A stretch of DNA of 64,000 bases from Helicobacter sp. 11S03491-1. Its GTDB lineage: Bacteria; Campylobacterota; Campylobacteria; Campylobacterales; Helicobacteraceae. Positions 27,238 through 37,301 of this stretch are shown piece after piece. Every line of letters begins with the position of its first letter. Positions within the stretch are counted from its first letter, which is position 1. The notes beneath the pieces are model-generated. The model was given only the letters and a program-made list of their open reading frames with translations, was not told the DNA's origin and did no database searches. Where the stretch lies: contig NZ_MLAO01000001.1 in the NCBI RefSeq assembly GCF_002272835.1, positions 62,001 to 126,000 on the forward strand, written 5' to 3'. Made by a program: the position numbers and the translations under genes.

Positions 27238-27913
27238 CCAAACTCCTTAATATTGTTTTGTTAATCTCATAAATAAAACGTTGATTATACATAAAAATTA
27301 CATTTAAAACACTTAAAACGATATTTTTCAAACCATTTATCTCTATATTCATTCTGCATATATAAATATATTATTTATATTTTTATATTTTTCTTTGATT
27401 AGAATGCCAAAATACGTAACAAAATTACCAACATCGTTATTTTAAGATTTGCAGAATATTTTTTTAGTATTTTTAAATATTGCCAGTTTTTCAATTTCAT
27501 AGCTTCTAAATATTGTATTCTTTACATTATTAAAAAAATAATATCTTTTTAGATTATCAATCATAACCTTATTCTAAAATATTTTTATCATTGAACTAAA
27601 AACAATAAAAGCTAAAAAATATAATATCTATATTTTACCATATAATTCAAAGTATATAAAAAATAATCCCATTTCATTTATTCTTATAAAATTAAAGTTA
27701 TAGAAAAATAGGCAAATACTTGTATTTACAAAATTATCTTCATCATGAATATTATTTTATTAAGATAACCATTGATTTCAAAAACATAATCCATAAAATA
27801 TCTTAAAAATACAAGCATCCATCATTATTTAGTAAGTTATTTTTATAACATAAAACTACATTATTTTGTTAATTTTTAATCTTTAGCATGTCAAGCTTTT
27901 GAACAATTAATTA
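27238..27913. other. 676-bp very AT-rich gap between ndk and metK
   Basis: No open reading frame, tRNA or convincing hairpin can be supported. Base composition is far more A/T-rich than the flanking genes. The ndk promoter must lie near its right-hand part on the minus strand and the metK 3' end at its left boundary (27914). I see no SAM riboswitch motif. It could hold a small RNA that cannot be recognised from sequence alone. Confidence 0.6.
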
Positions 27914-29074
27914 TTAACGGATGCCAAAAAACTCTTTTATTTCACTTATTTTGTCTGTTTTTTCCCAACTAAATTCAGGCAACTCTCTTCCAAAATGACC
28001 ATAAGCAGATGTTTTTCTATAAATAGGACGCAATAAATCCAAACTTTCTATAATCCCCCTAGGAGTCAATCGGAATACTTTTCGGACACAAGCTTCAATC
28101 TGCGAATCTTCAAATTTTGAACTTCCATGCGCATCAACATAGATAGAAACAGGCTCTACTACACCAATAGCATAGGCTAACTGGACTGTAGCTCTCTGGC
28201 ATACCCCTGCGCTAACCAAGTTCTTAGCAACATATCTAGCCGCATAAGCTGCGCTTCTATCGACCTTACTGGGATCTTTTCCGCTAAAAGCACCTCCACC
28301 ATGTGGGCAACTTCCCCCATAAGTATCTACAATAATCTTTCGTCCTGTCAAACCTGCATCGCCTTGTGGACCACCAATCACAAATTTCCCTGTAGGATTA
28401 ACATGATATTTGATGTTATCATTGAGGTATTCTTTAGGTAGAATTTTATGCACAATTTCTTCTATCACCGCTTCTCTTAAATGCTTTTGTTCCACTTCCG
28501 GAGAATGTTGGGTAGAAATCACTATCGTATCGATACAAACAGGTTTGCCATCAACATATTTTACAGTTACTTGAGACTTACCATCAGGACGTAAAAACGG
28601 AAGTGTGCCATCTTTTCTTCTTTGGGCAAGTCCTTCTGTTAATTGGTGGGCTAACCAAATGGGCAAAGGCATCAAAGTAGAAGTCTCTTTACAAGCATAG
28701 CCAAACATCAGACCCTGATCTCCTGCACCTATCTCACCATCAGCACGATCAACGCCCTGATTAATATCCGGACTTTGTTCTCCAATCCCATTCAAAACAG
28801 CCGCACTGCGATAATCAAAACCATACAAAGCATCTGTATAGCCAATACTTTTGATCACTTCCCTTGCAATTTCTTGCATAGGAGCATATACAGATGTCTT
28901 CAACTCTCCTGCAATGACGCAAAACCCATTTGAAACAAGAGTTTCACAAGCAACTCTGGCATTTTTATCTCTTCCTATAATATAGTCTAAAACTGCATCG
29001 CTGATTTGATCAGCCATTTTATCCGGATGACCTTCTGTTACAGATTCGGAGGTAAAAAGAAACTCATTTTTCAT
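27914..29074 (-). CDS. metK: S-adenosylmethionine synthetase
   Basis: A 386-residue enzyme making SAM from methionine and ATP. Signature segments are [13 protein letters not shown] at the N-terminus, [12 protein letters not shown] and [27 protein letters not shown] precedes the ATG. It supplies SAM for, among others, the several methyltransferases and the radical SAM enzyme of the glycan locus downstream. Confidence 0.97.
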   Translation of the reverse strand: MKNEFLFTSESVTEGHPDKMADQISDAVLDYIIGRDKNARVACETLVSNGFCVIAGELKTSVYAPMQEIAREVIKSIGYTDALYGFDYRSAAVLNGIGEQSPDINQGVDRADGEIGAGDQGLMFGYACKETSTLMPLPIWLAHQLTEGLAQRRKDGTLPFLRPDGKSQVTVKYVDGKPVCIDTIVISTQHSPEVEQKHLREAVIEEIVHKILPKEYLNDNIKYHVNPTGKFVIGGPQGDAGLTGRKIIVDTYGGSCPHGGGAFSGKDPSKVDRSAAYAARYVAKNLVSAGVCQRATVQLAYAIGVVEPVSIYVDAHGSSKFEDSQIEACVRKVFRLTPRGIIESLDLLRPIYRKTSAYGHFGRELPEFSWEKTDKISEIKEFFGIR

Positions 29075-29103
29075 AAACTCACCTTGTATTTAAATTTTTT
29101 GAG

Positions 29104-29109
29104 ATTGTA
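29104..29109 (-). promoter_or_regulatory. metK -10 box
   Basis: On the minus strand TGCTACAAT gives an extended -10 (TGn-TACAAT) about 30 bp upstream of the metK ATG. Confidence 0.5.
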
Positions 29110-29184
29110 GCACCTTTTTATAAATATGACCCAAAAATGAAAACTCTATTTTATCAATGTTGGGCATCAATTAACTTTCAATTG

Positions 29185-29220
29185 TTATCATGAACAAATG
29201 ATAATTATTATTCGTTATCA
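29185..29220 (+). promoter_or_regulatory. Fur/PerR-like operator before the peroxiredoxin gene
   Basis: Two overlapping palindromes occur. TTATCAT and ATGATAA, perfect 7-bp arms with a 6-base spacer, lie at 29185-29204. TGATAA and TTATCA lie 10 bases apart at 29199-29220. The GATAAT-rich pattern resembles boxes bound by Fur-family regulators, which control peroxide-defence genes in Campylobacter and Helicobacter. The sites end 37 bp before the ATG. Confidence 0.5.
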
Positions 29221-29257
29221 AAATTTTAGATTTTAAAATTCATCAAGGAGAATTAGA

Positions 29258-29854
29258 ATGTTAGTAACAAAAAAAGCCCCTGATTTCAAAGCAGCCGCAG
29301 TATTAGGCAATAATCAAATTGTAGAAAATTTTGAACTTTCAAAAAATTTAGGCAAAAATGGCGCTATTATATTTTTCTGGCCAAAAGATTTTACATTTGT
29401 ATGTCCCTCTGAAATCATTGCTTTTGATCACCGTGTCAAAGATTTTCAAGCAAAAGGTTTTAATGTAATTGGTGTATCTACAGATACGGAAGTCGTGCAT
29501 TTTGCTTGGAAAAATACTCCTGTAAATCAAGGCGGTATTGGAAATGTAACTTTTCCAATGGTAGCAGATATTACAAAACAAATTTCCAGAGATTATGATG
29601 TGCTTTTTGAAGGAGCAGTAGCCCTAAGAGGTTCTTTTCTGATTGACAAAAACCAAATTGTTCGTCATGCTGTTATTAATGATCTTCCATTAGGAAGAAA
29701 TATTGATGAAATGATCCGTATGGTTGATGCTCTCTTGTTTTTTGAAGAAAATGGCGAAGTGTGCCCTGCAGGATGGAGAAAAGGCGATAAAGGTATGAAA
29801 GCTACTCACGATGGTGTAGCACAATATCTGGCCCAAAATGCAGATAAACTTTAA
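29258..29854 (+). CDS. tsaA: 2-Cys peroxiredoxin (AhpC/TsaA)
   Basis: A 198-residue alkyl hydroperoxide reductase that removes peroxides using thioredoxin. The peroxidatic Cys is in DFTFVCPSE (about residue 49) and the resolving Cys in EVCPAGW (about residue 169). AAGGAG precedes the ATG. It is monocistronic: it has its own operator-rich upstream region and a strong hairpin terminator. Confidence 0.95.
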   Translation: MLVTKKAPDFKAAAVLGNNQIVENFELSKNLGKNGAIIFFWPKDFTFVCPSEIIAFDHRVKDFQAKGFNVIGVSTDTEVVHFAWKNTPVNQGGIGNVTFPMVADITKQISRDYDVLFEGAVALRGSFLIDKNQIVRHAVINDLPLGRNIDEMIRMVDALLFFEENGEVCPAGWRKGDKGMKATHDGVAQYLAQNADKL

Positions 29855-29864
29855 AAACTATTTT

Positions 29865-29909
29865 AAAATTCTAAGGTAATAAAACCTTAGAATTTTATTA
29901 AAATTTTTT
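29865..29909 (+). terminator. Terminator of tsaA
   Basis: A perfect 13-bp stem (AAAATTCTAAGGT / ACCTTAGAATTTT) with a 6-base loop is followed by ATTAAAATTTTTTT. It can also serve the convergent aldolase-like gene. Confidence 0.85.
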
Positions 29910-29918
29910 TCCCTCATA

Positions 29919-30551
29919 TCAACCTATATCAAATCTTCCCTCATTAATATAACCCGCATCAAGCATACCACCCAGATACAAAACCTTGCAACTATTCTCA
30001 ATCAAAGCAATAATTTTTGCTAAAGCATGCAGATCTCTGTGATAGGCATAAATACCATAGCCTCTGATAAAAATAAAATTCTTTTTGGATTGTTTAAAAT
30101 ACCTCAAAATATCAATATCTGCTCTCTCATACCAACTATCATAATCTTTTGGATCAAAAATATCAATCTGTTTCCCCAAAAAACGATACCCAAAATAATC
30201 CTTAGGCAACAAAACGCTATGCTTAAGAGAATAAGCTACGCTATAAGGAGGCATAGCATAAACAGCAAAACGAGCTTCTGTGAGACTTTGATAGATATTT
30301 GAATGGATAAAAGAATCTATGCTTGCTTCTTGCCAACGATAATCTTCTTTATCATGGAGCATAATCAGAGAATCATTATTTATCCTATCAAATATGGCGT
30401 CTTTTTTGTTGATCAAAAAACGATTTTGAGATATTCTTGCAGATATAGACCCATGAAAAACACCAAAAAAACTTTTCCTAAACATTGCTAAGGATATGCT
30501 ACTAATTTCATTGATCAGATTTTGATCGATATTTTTTATATGTATATTCAT
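29919..30551 (-). CDS. Degenerate class II aldolase/adducin-fold protein
   Basis: A 210-residue protein with the class II aldolase outline: an N-terminal helix, HGSISARI in place of GNxSxR, and a later IHSNIY helix. The metal-binding HTHP segment reads AMPP here, and the NHG segment near residue 160 reads RGYG, so the zinc histidines seem lost. It may be a regulatory or non-catalytic relative. A frame extension to a TTG at 30587 is open, but I prefer the ATG at 30551. Neither start has a good ribosome site, and a TAGAAT-like box lies very close, so the start is uncertain. No pathway neighbours were found. Confidence 0.6.
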   Translation of the reverse strand: MNIHIKNIDQNLINEISSISLAMFRKSFFGVFHGSISARISQNRFLINKKDAIFDRINNDSLIMLHDKEDYRWQEASIDSFIHSNIYQSLTEARFAVYAMPPYSVAYSLKHSVLLPKDYFGYRFLGKQIDIFDPKDYDSWYERADIDILRYFKQSKKNFIFIRGYGIYAYHRDLHALAKIIALIENSCKVLYLGGMLDAGYINEGRFDIG

Positions 30552-30673
30552 AAAATATATTCTATCATGTTTTATTGCCAAAACCAAACAATTACATTCA
30601 TGATAAAGTCTTTGTTACAGATATTTCAAGAAATGACATTAAGAATATTTAGTTTATTAACTTATATAAGTTT

Positions 30674-30753
30674 ATATCAAATGACTAAAGTTTGATATTT
30701 TTTAGCAATATTTTTATATGAATGCTAATTCTATTTACTTTTTTTGGTATAAT
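30674..30753 (+). promoter_or_regulatory. Inverted repeat and promoter before hrcA-grpE-dnaK
   Basis: TATAAT at 30748-30753 lies 35 bp before the hrcA ATG. At 30674-30698 an 8-bp inverted repeat, ATATCAAA and TTTGATAT, is separated by 9 bases. That spacing equals the CIRCE element bound by HrcA, but the arm sequence is different from the CIRCE consensus. It is a possible operator. Confidence 0.4.
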
Positions 30754-30788
30754 AAGACAAACAATTTTTCAGGATTAAGGTTTTAGCT

Positions 30789-31580
30789 ATGAATCGTAAA
30801 AAAGATTTGCTTTTAGATAAAATCATTCAAAGATATATCGAATCTCAAGAACCCATTGGTTCAGAATCTCTAAAAATGTCTTTGAGTATCAAAATCTCTT
30901 CGGCAACCATAAGGAATTACTTCAAAGTTCTCTCGGATGAAGGTATTTTGATGCAAACTCATATTAGTAGTGGCAGAATCCCTACTTACATAGCGCTCAA
31001 AAACTATTGGAGAAATAAAATCCATTATCAAGATACATGCTTGCAAACCAATATCCAAAAATTTCAAAAAGCCTGTCAAGAAAATGGTATTTTTGGCATT
31101 ATCAAAGAAAAAAACACCCAAACCCTCAAAGATGTCCTCAATCACGACAATCAATTCTTGATTCTCGTTTTTGAAGATGATCAAATTGCCCTGCCCTTTA
31201 ATCATTCTATAGAGAGGTTTGTAAAAGAACTCATAGGGTTAGAAATAGAAGATATCAAGAAGATAGCTTATCAAGTTTGCGCAATGAGTTTAGTCAAAAA
31301 ATTGGAAAAAGCGACACAAACTCCAAAATTACATTATTCCGGCATAAAATTCTTGAGTTTCATGTTGGAATACCAAGAATTTCAAAAATTATTTTTTGAA
31401 ATTATAGAAGGGAAAATTTTTGACAAACTGGATAAAGGAATTTATTTCGAAAAAACCATCCCTCAAGGCAATATTGGCATCATGCAAGACATTAAGCTAC
31501 AAGAAAAAAATGCGAGAATGTTTTGTGTAGGGAAATTAGATAAAAATTATGCAAATTTTTATGAAGAAATCGCTTCATAA
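30789..31580 (+). CDS. hrcA: Heat-shock repressor HrcA
   Basis: A 263-residue repressor of chaperone operons. The N-terminal winged helix is clear (QRYIESQEPIGSESL, then SSATIRNYFKVLSDEGIL, then HISSGRIPT). It is shorter than many HrcA proteins (about 340 residues), as known for epsilonproteobacteria. AGGATTAAGG upstream supplies the ribosome site. The operon hrcA-grpE-dnaK equals HP0111-HP0109 and should be autoregulated. Confidence 0.93.
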   Translation: MNRKKDLLLDKIIQRYIESQEPIGSESLKMSLSIKISSATIRNYFKVLSDEGILMQTHISSGRIPTYIALKNYWRNKIHYQDTCLQTNIQKFQKACQENGIFGIIKEKNTQTLKDVLNHDNQFLILVFEDDQIALPFNHSIERFVKELIGLEIEDIKKIAYQVCAMSLVKKLEKATQTPKLHYSGIKFLSFMLEYQEFQKLFFEIIEGKIFDKLDKGIYFEKTIPQGNIGIMQDIKLQEKNARMFCVGKLDKNYANFYEEIAS

Positions 31581-31600
31581 ACCCAAAATAAGGAGTAAAA

Positions 31601-32131
31601 ATGGAAAATGATTCTACCCAAACAGAAGAAAAAGATATCGCCCAACAAGACGATCAAACACAAAACCAAGAACAAGAAAATACCCTGGAACAGGAGGATT
31701 ATCAAAAGAAGTATCAAGAATTACAAGAAAATTATGTCCGTGTCCATGCGGATTTTGAAAATACCAAAAAACGTCTTGAAAGAGACAAATATCAAGCGCT
31801 TGAATATGCTTATGAGAAAATAGCGCGTGATTTATTGCCTATCTTAGACACACTTGAAAAAGCTCTTGAGAGTGCCAAAGACGCGCAATCAAGCGAAGCG
31901 ATTGCACAAGGATTGGAACTGACAATTGAAAATTTGCATAAAGTATTAGCCAAGCATGGGATTGAGGCGATCAAATGTGATGAAAAATTTGATCCAAATA
32001 TCCATGATGCAATCATGCAAGTCCCCTCTGATCAAAAAGAGGATGGTGATATTGTTCAGGTTTTGCAAAAAGGCTATAAATACAAAGAAAGAGTGCTTAG
32101 ACCGGCAATGGTAAGTATCGCAAAAAATTAA
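31601..32131 (+). CDS. grpE: Nucleotide exchange factor GrpE
   Basis: A 176-residue cochaperone that releases ADP from DnaK. An acidic, glutamine-rich N-terminus (about 1-40) leads into a long coiled coil (about 41-90) with [14 protein letters not shown], then the beta domain with [23 protein letters not shown] lies upstream. It is 20 bp after hrcA and 22 bp before dnaK. Confidence 0.96.
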   Translation: MENDSTQTEEKDIAQQDDQTQNQEQENTLEQEDYQKKYQELQENYVRVHADFENTKKRLERDKYQALEYAYEKIARDLLPILDTLEKALESAKDAQSSEAIAQGLELTIENLHKVLAKHGIEAIKCDEKFDPNIHDAIMQVPSDQKEDGDIVQVLQKGYKYKERVLRPAMVSIAKN

Positions 32132-32153
32132 ATTCAACACAAAGGATAAAAAA

Positions 32154-34043
32154 ATGGCAAAAGTAATAGGAATTGACTTAGGAACAACTAACTCTGCAAT
32201 GGCAGTTTATGAAGGCAACGAAGCAAAAATTATCGCCAATAAAGAGGGTAAAAATACCACTCCTTCAATTGTTGCTTTCACAGACAAAGGGGAAATTTTG
32301 GTTGGGGAACCTGCTAAAAGACAAGCAATTACCAACCCGCAAAAAACTATTTATTCTATCAAAAGAATCATGGGCTTGATGTTTAATGAAGACAAAGCAA
32401 AAGAAGCAGAAAAAAGACTCCCCTACAAAATTGTTGATAGAAATGGGGCTTGTGCAATAGAAATTGCTGATAAAGTCTATACTCCCCAAGAAATTTCTGC
32501 AAAGATTTTAATGAAGATCAAAGAAGATGCTCAGGCCTATTTGGGTGAAGAAGTTACAGAGGCTGTTATCACCGTGCCGGCGTATTTCAACGATAGCCAA
32601 AGAAAAGCAACCAAAGAAGCAGGGACTATTGCAGGGCTTAATGTATTGAGGATCATCAATGAGCCTACCTCAGCTGCTCTTGCTTATGGACTTGACAAAA
32701 AAGAATCTGAAAAAATCATGGTTTATGATTTAGGTGGGGGGACTTTTGATGTAACTGTGCTTGAAACAGGGGATAATGTCGTAGAGGTATTAGCAACCGG
32801 CGGGGATGCATTTTTAGGTGGAGATGATTTTGATAATAGGATCATTGATTGGGCTGCCAAAGAATTCAAAGATGACACAGGTATTGACATCAAATCAGAT
32901 GTCATGGCACTCCAAAGACTCAAAGATGGGGCTGAAAATGCCAAGAAAGAGTTGAGTTCTGCCCAAGAAACTGAAATCAATCTACCCTTTATCACTGCTG
33001 ATGCCAGCGGTCCTAAGCACTTAGTCAAAAAGCTTACTCGCGCTAAATTTGAAAGTTTAATTGATGATCTCATCGATGAGACAATCAAAAAAATTGATTT
33101 TGTTATTAAAGATGCTAATTTGAGCAAGACCGACATCTCTGAAGTTGTCATGGTAGGTGGTTCTACACGTATTCCAAAAGTCCAACAAAGAGTCAAAGAT
33201 TTCATAGGCAAAGAACTCAACAAATCTGTGAATCCTGATGAAGTTGTTGCTATTGGAGCAGCTATCCAAGGTGGGGTGCTTAAAGGAGATGTCAAAGATG
33301 TCTTATTGCTTGATGTTACTCCTTTGAGTTTGGGGATTGAGACACTTGGAGGTGTGATGACAAAGGTGATTGAAAGAGGCACAACTATTCCGGCCAAAAA
33401 AGCCCAAGTCTTCTCAACAGCTGAAGATAACCAACCTGCTGTATCTATCCATGTTTTACAAGGAGAAAGAGAACTTGCCAGAGATAATAAATCATTAGGA
33501 AAATTCGATCTTACAGGGATTCCGGCTGCTCCCAGAGGAGTGCCTCAAATTGAAGTTACTTTTGATATTGATGCCAATGGTATCCTTACTGTTTCAGCAA
33601 AAGATAAAGCAAGTGGTAAATCTCAAGAGATCAAAATCTCCGGTTCAAGTGGTCTCTCTGATAGCGAAATAGAAAAAATGGTCAAAGATGCTGAGCTCCA
33701 CAAAGAAGAAGATGCCAAGAGAAAAGAAGCTATTGAATCCAGAAACCAAGCTGATTCCCTGGTATATCAAACTGAAAAGAGTCTGGCAGAACTTAAAGAC
33801 AAACTTGAAGCAAGCGAAGTGGAAAAAATCCAAAAAGCCCTTGATGATCTCAAAGAAACATTAAAAAATGAAAATGCCTCAAAAGAAGAAATTGACACAA
33901 AACTCAAAGCCTTAACAGAAGCAAGTCATAAGTTAGCAGAAGCAATGTATGCCAAAGAAAATAACGCCCAAAATACTAACAATCCAAGTGGATCTGCAAA
34001 TAGTAAGAAAGATGATGATGTCATTGATGCAGAAGTTGAATAA
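32154..34043 (+). CDS. dnaK: Chaperone DnaK (Hsp70)
   Basis: A 629-residue Hsp70. The ATPase domain begins [17 protein letters not shown] and includes [11 protein letters not shown] and [11 protein letters not shown]. The substrate domain (about 385-505) holds the [17 protein letters not shown] linker. A helical lid and an acidic tail ending DDVIDAEVE follow. Last gene of the heat-shock operon, with a clear terminator. Confidence 0.98.
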   Translation: MAKVIGIDLGTTNSAMAVYEGNEAKIIANKEGKNTTPSIVAFTDKGEILVGEPAKRQAITNPQKTIYSIKRIMGLMFNEDKAKEAEKRLPYKIVDRNGACAIEIADKVYTPQEISAKILMKIKEDAQAYLGEEVTEAVITVPAYFNDSQRKATKEAGTIAGLNVLRIINEPTSAALAYGLDKKESEKIMVYDLGGGTFDVTVLETGDNVVEVLATGGDAFLGGDDFDNRIIDWAAKEFKDDTGIDIKSDVMALQRLKDGAENAKKELSSAQETEINLPFITADASGPKHLVKKLTRAKFESLIDDLIDETIKKIDFVIKDANLSKTDISEVVMVGGSTRIPKVQQRVKDFIGKELNKSVNPDEVVAIGAAIQGGVLKGDVKDVLLLDVTPLSLGIETLGGVMTKVIERGTTIPAKKAQVFSTAEDNQPAVSIHVLQGERELARDNKSLGKFDLTGIPAAPRGVPQIEVTFDIDANGILTVSAKDKASGKSQEIKISGSSGLSDSEIEKMVKDAELHKEEDAKRKEAIESRNQADSLVYQTEKSLAELKDKLEASEVEKIQKALDDLKETLKNENASKEEIDTKLKALTEASHKLAEAMYAKENNAQNTNNPSGSANSKKDDDVIDAEVE

Positions 34044-34082
34044 TTGATTTAACTTCACATATCTTTGGCATATCTTCTCTTA

Positions 34083-34113
34083 GACTCTATAGTTTGGCTA
34101 TAGGGTCGTTTTT
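34083..34113 (+). terminator. Terminator of the hrcA-grpE-dnaK operon
   Basis: A 10-bp stem (GACTCTATAG / CTATAGGGTC, one G-T pair) with a TTTGG loop and a GTTTTT tail lies 40 bp after dnaK. It separates the heat-shock operon from the glycan locus. Confidence 0.85.
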
Positions 34114-34195
34114 ATCTTCTATGTATTTTTATCTTGCATTAATGAAGATTTTTATAAAATCTCTTTAAATCTTGAAATTCAAAAGGTTATTATTT

Positions 34196-35271
34196 ATGGA
34201 TAAAAAACACATTATCCCTATTATGTTTTGTTTCGACACTCATTATGTAATCCCGGCGGCTATAGCTTTTTATTCACTCCTGAAAAATGCTAAAAATATT
34301 TCAGTGGGGGGGGGGGGCAGATAGAATATAGACTCTATGTCTTGCATAATGATATTTCTCAAGAACAAATTCAAAAACTCCAACAAATCATTTCAGCTTT
34401 TAATTTTTCTTATTTGGAATTTATCCATACAAAAAATCTTTTTGATGACTTATGGGATAAAATAATCTCCAAAAATCACTTCAGCAAAGAAGTATTTTAT
34501 AAACTTGTTGCTTCAAGATTCTTTCCTCAATATGACAAAATTATTATTAGTGATGTAGATGTTGTTTTTCTTAATGATATTAGTGAGAGTTTTTTAGCAC
34601 CGGATGGGCATCAAAAATACTATTTAGCCGGTATTAGATCCAACAACCCTAAAGATATTTTCCCGCTTACAGGCTGGAAAGAAGGGTATAAAAAGTTTTC
34701 GCAAGAAGAATTTCAAGCTGTTCAAAATGGCATAGGAGGAGGGTATTTCATCGCTAATCTCAAACAAATACGCCAAGATAATATAGAGCAAAAATTCCTT
34801 GATTATACATTCAAAAATGCACATAAACTTGTTCTTGCCGAGCAAGATGTGCTAAATATTATTTGTTATCCTTATATCCAATCTCTGAGTTTAAGGCATA
34901 TGATTAGCCACAGCGCATGGGAAAGATATGGAGAGAAATGGGAAAAATTGATCCCTCATTTTTATTCCCAAGACCAGATCAATCAAGCCAGGCTGGAACC
35001 CATACAACTTCATTATGATGGGGATAAAAAGCCATGGAAATACCCTGATGTCCCCAAGTCAAACTTGTGGTTTTATTATCTGTCCCAAACCCCATTCCAT
35101 CAAGAGTTTCTCAACCAACTCCCAAAAACTATTCTTGATATTTATCGCAAGAATCAATTAAGCTGTAAAATCAAATTTTATATCCGTAAAAATCCCTTAT
35201 TTTTTCTCAAACTCAACTTCTACAAAAAACTAAATGCCAAGCTTAAAAGACAGGTAAAAACATTAAGATAA
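34196..35271 (+). CDS. GT8-family glycosyltransferase, phase-variable, OFF in this sequence
   Basis: The gene starts at the ATG at 34196 (AAAAGG site at 34182-34187; TATAAA at 34153-34158) and runs in frame to a 12-G tract at 34306-34317, where it hits a TAG six bases after the tract. The rest, from 34318, is in another frame and ends at 35271. With 10 or 13 G the two join into a protein of about 358 residues. It shows the GT8 N-terminus (IPIMFCFDTHYVIPAAIAFYS), the DVD metal site in ISDVDVVFLND and the C-terminal HYDGDKKPW motif. This is the LgtC/WaaJ type, which adds hexoses to lipooligosaccharide or similar glycans. The two halves have no other lesion, so this is a switch and not a decayed gene. 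Confidence 0.88.
34306..34317 (+). repeat. Poly-G tract 1 (12 G), GT8 gene
   Basis: The flanks are CAGT before and CAGATAG after. ON lengths are 10 or 13; as read the frame is closed. Confidence 0.95.
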
Positions 35272-35336
35272 ATCTTAAAAACTTTAGGTTAAAATATCTT
35301 ATAAAATGAAATTAAACTTGAAGCTGAAGGATTTTT

Positions 35337-36248
35337 TTGAAGGGCATTATTTTGGCAGGTGGGAAGGGCACCAGACTTTATCCTACGACACTTACCGTAT
35401 CAAAACAGCTTCTCCCTATCTATGACAAACCTATGATTTACTACCCTCTTTCAGTCCTCATGCTTGCTAAAATTCGTGAAGTCCTTATTATCTCTACACC
35501 CAAAGATACTGCAAAATTTCAAGAAATATTTGGCGATGGCGCTTGGCTTGGCATGTCTATAAGCTATTGTGTGCAGCCTCAACCCAACGGCTTGGCTGAG
35601 AGTTTTATATTAGGAAAAGATTTTGTAGGCAATGATAGCGTATGTCTTGTGCTGGGAGATAATATTTTTTATGGGCAAGGCTTTAGCCAAATTCTTCAAA
35701 AATCCTCTCAACTTCCCCCTCAAAATGGTGGGGCTATTGTTTTTGGTTATTTTGTCAAAGATCCCGGTAGATTTGGGATTGTCAGCTTAGATAAAAATTT
35801 TAATGCCACCGGCATAGAAGAAAAACCGCAAAATCCCAAAAGTAATCTTGCTTTAACAGGATTGTATTTTTATGATAATTCTGTGCTTGAAATTGCCAAA
35901 TCCCTCAAACCCTCCTCAAGAGGAGAACTTGAAATTACAGATGTCAATATTGCCTATCTCAAACAATCTCAACTTAAAGTGGAGATTCTGGGGAGGGGAT
36001 TTGCTTGGCTGGATACAGGCACGCATGATAGCCTTATAGAAGCAAGTAGTTTTGTCCAAACAATCGAACACCGACAGGGCTATAAAATCGCTTGCATAGA
36101 AGAAATCGCTTATAATAACGGCTGGATTGATGCAGCTGCTTTGACCCAAAGAGCCCAAGAGTTGAAAAAAAGCGGGTATGGAGAATACCTTATAAAATTA
36201 CTGAATAACCCAAGCTTATACCCAACTACAACTATAGGAAAAAACTAA
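35337..36248 (+). CDS. rmlA: Glucose-1-phosphate thymidylyltransferase
   Basis: A 303-residue enzyme that makes dTDP-glucose, the entry to dTDP-deoxysugars. [29 protein letters not shown] and [10 protein letters not shown] are diagnostic. It starts at a TTG (35337) with GAAGGA five bases upstream. A TATAAA at 35300-35305 may be its promoter. The 4,6-dehydratase (RmlB) is not in this window, so downstream sugar identity is open. The DegT aminotransferase nearby suggests an amino-deoxysugar. Confidence 0.95.
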   Translation: MKGIILAGGKGTRLYPTTLTVSKQLLPIYDKPMIYYPLSVLMLAKIREVLIISTPKDTAKFQEIFGDGAWLGMSISYCVQPQPNGLAESFILGKDFVGNDSVCLVLGDNIFYGQGFSQILQKSSQLPPQNGGAIVFGYFVKDPGRFGIVSLDKNFNATGIEEKPQNPKSNLALTGLYFYDNSVLEIAKSLKPSSRGELEITDVNIAYLKQSQLKVEILGRGFAWLDTGTHDSLIEASSFVQTIEHRQGYKIACIEEIAYNNGWIDAAALTQRAQELKKSGYGEYLIKLLNNPSLYPTTTIGKN

Positions 36249-37274
36249 ATGCAAAAAAAAATAAATAACTTTAATTCAGATGAAAAAATATTGCAATATA
36301 CCAATAAAATAGACTATTTTTTTAATTCCCACAAAACACTAATCGTTACAGAATTGGATTTGACCAACAAATGCAATCATCGATGTCCGGGTTGTTGTGG
36401 TCATAATGAGAATAATGCAGAACTATCCAAACAACAAGTTGAAACAATCGTAGAAGGACTCAAAAGCCTGGACAATAAAGGCGTCATTTTATCCGGTGGA
36501 GGAGAACCTACCATTAGCCCTTATTTTGAATACGCCATCCATCTTATCAAAAATGCCGGCATGAATATCGGATTGAATTCACATGGAATGAATCTTGATG
36601 AGCACAAAGCAAGGATTATCGCAAGCAATTTAGAATATTTTAGAATCAGTCTGGATGCAGGGAGTCCGGAAATGTATGAAAAAATTCACGGAATGAAGCC
36701 TCATCATTTTCAAAAGACTCTTGAAAATATTGCCTTATTTTCCGAAATCAAAAAAGAACTCAATTCCAAAACCAGTTTTGGAGTGGGATTCTTGACTTCA
36801 GAACTTACGCAAGGGGATATGGAGTCTTTTGTCCAACTCGTCAAAGAAAGAGGGGCAGATTTTGCGCAATTTAGACCTTTTACCGGCAACACTCTGGATA
36901 TTTTGCCTTTACTGGAGGAATTGCGCGCCAAATACGAAGACAAAGATTTCAAAATCGTTGCAAGCTACCAAAAATACAAAGAAATGAGTGATGTTTCTTA
37001 TCGCGGGTATGATAAGTGTCATGGGATGTTTTTTTCCACAGTCATTAGTGCAGATTTCAAAGTATGGGCATGTTTGCATTTCAGACAAAGTGATAAGCAC
37101 TTTTTAGGGGATTTGTCAAAACAAACGCTAGAGCAAATATGGAGAGGATCTAGAATTCGCGAAGTCTATAATGCTATTAATTGTGCGCAATGCCCGATAC
37201 TGTGCAGAAATGATAGCTTTAATCGGACACTCAATAAGCTCAGTTTAGAAGTTACCAATAGCGAATTTTTATGA
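36249..37274 (+). CDS. Radical SAM/SPASM domain enzyme of the glycan locus
   Basis: A 341-residue enzyme. The radical SAM cluster motif is CNHRCPGC (Cys at about 43, 47 and 50), followed by a GGGEP-type SAM-binding segment (SGGGEPTI). A C-terminal SPASM-like region has cysteines in the YDKCHG, WACLHF and CAQCPILC segments, for auxiliary Fe-S clusters. It starts at the base after the rmlA stop and lies just before a DegT aminotransferase. It could carry out a deoxygenation, epimerisation or oxidation on a nucleotide sugar or a sugar donor. This is inferred; the reaction cannot be named. Confidence 0.8.
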   Translation: MQKKINNFNSDEKILQYTNKIDYFFNSHKTLIVTELDLTNKCNHRCPGCCGHNENNAELSKQQVETIVEGLKSLDNKGVILSGGGEPTISPYFEYAIHLIKNAGMNIGLNSHGMNLDEHKARIIASNLEYFRISLDAGSPEMYEKIHGMKPHHFQKTLENIALFSEIKKELNSKTSFGVGFLTSELTQGDMESFVQLVKERGADFAQFRPFTGNTLDILPLLEELRAKYEDKDFKIVASYQKYKEMSDVSYRGYDKCHGMFFSTVISADFKVWACLHFRQSDKHFLGDLSKQTLEQIWRGSRIREVYNAINCAQCPILCRNDSFNRTLNKLSLEVTNSEFL

Positions 37275-37301
37275 TTATCAAAAGTCTATGGAAGGAATTT
37301 T

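Noticed and set aside
27238-27913. SAM riboswitch near metK
   Set aside because: The gap is downstream of metK, not upstream. No conserved SAM-aptamer pattern was seen before metK either.
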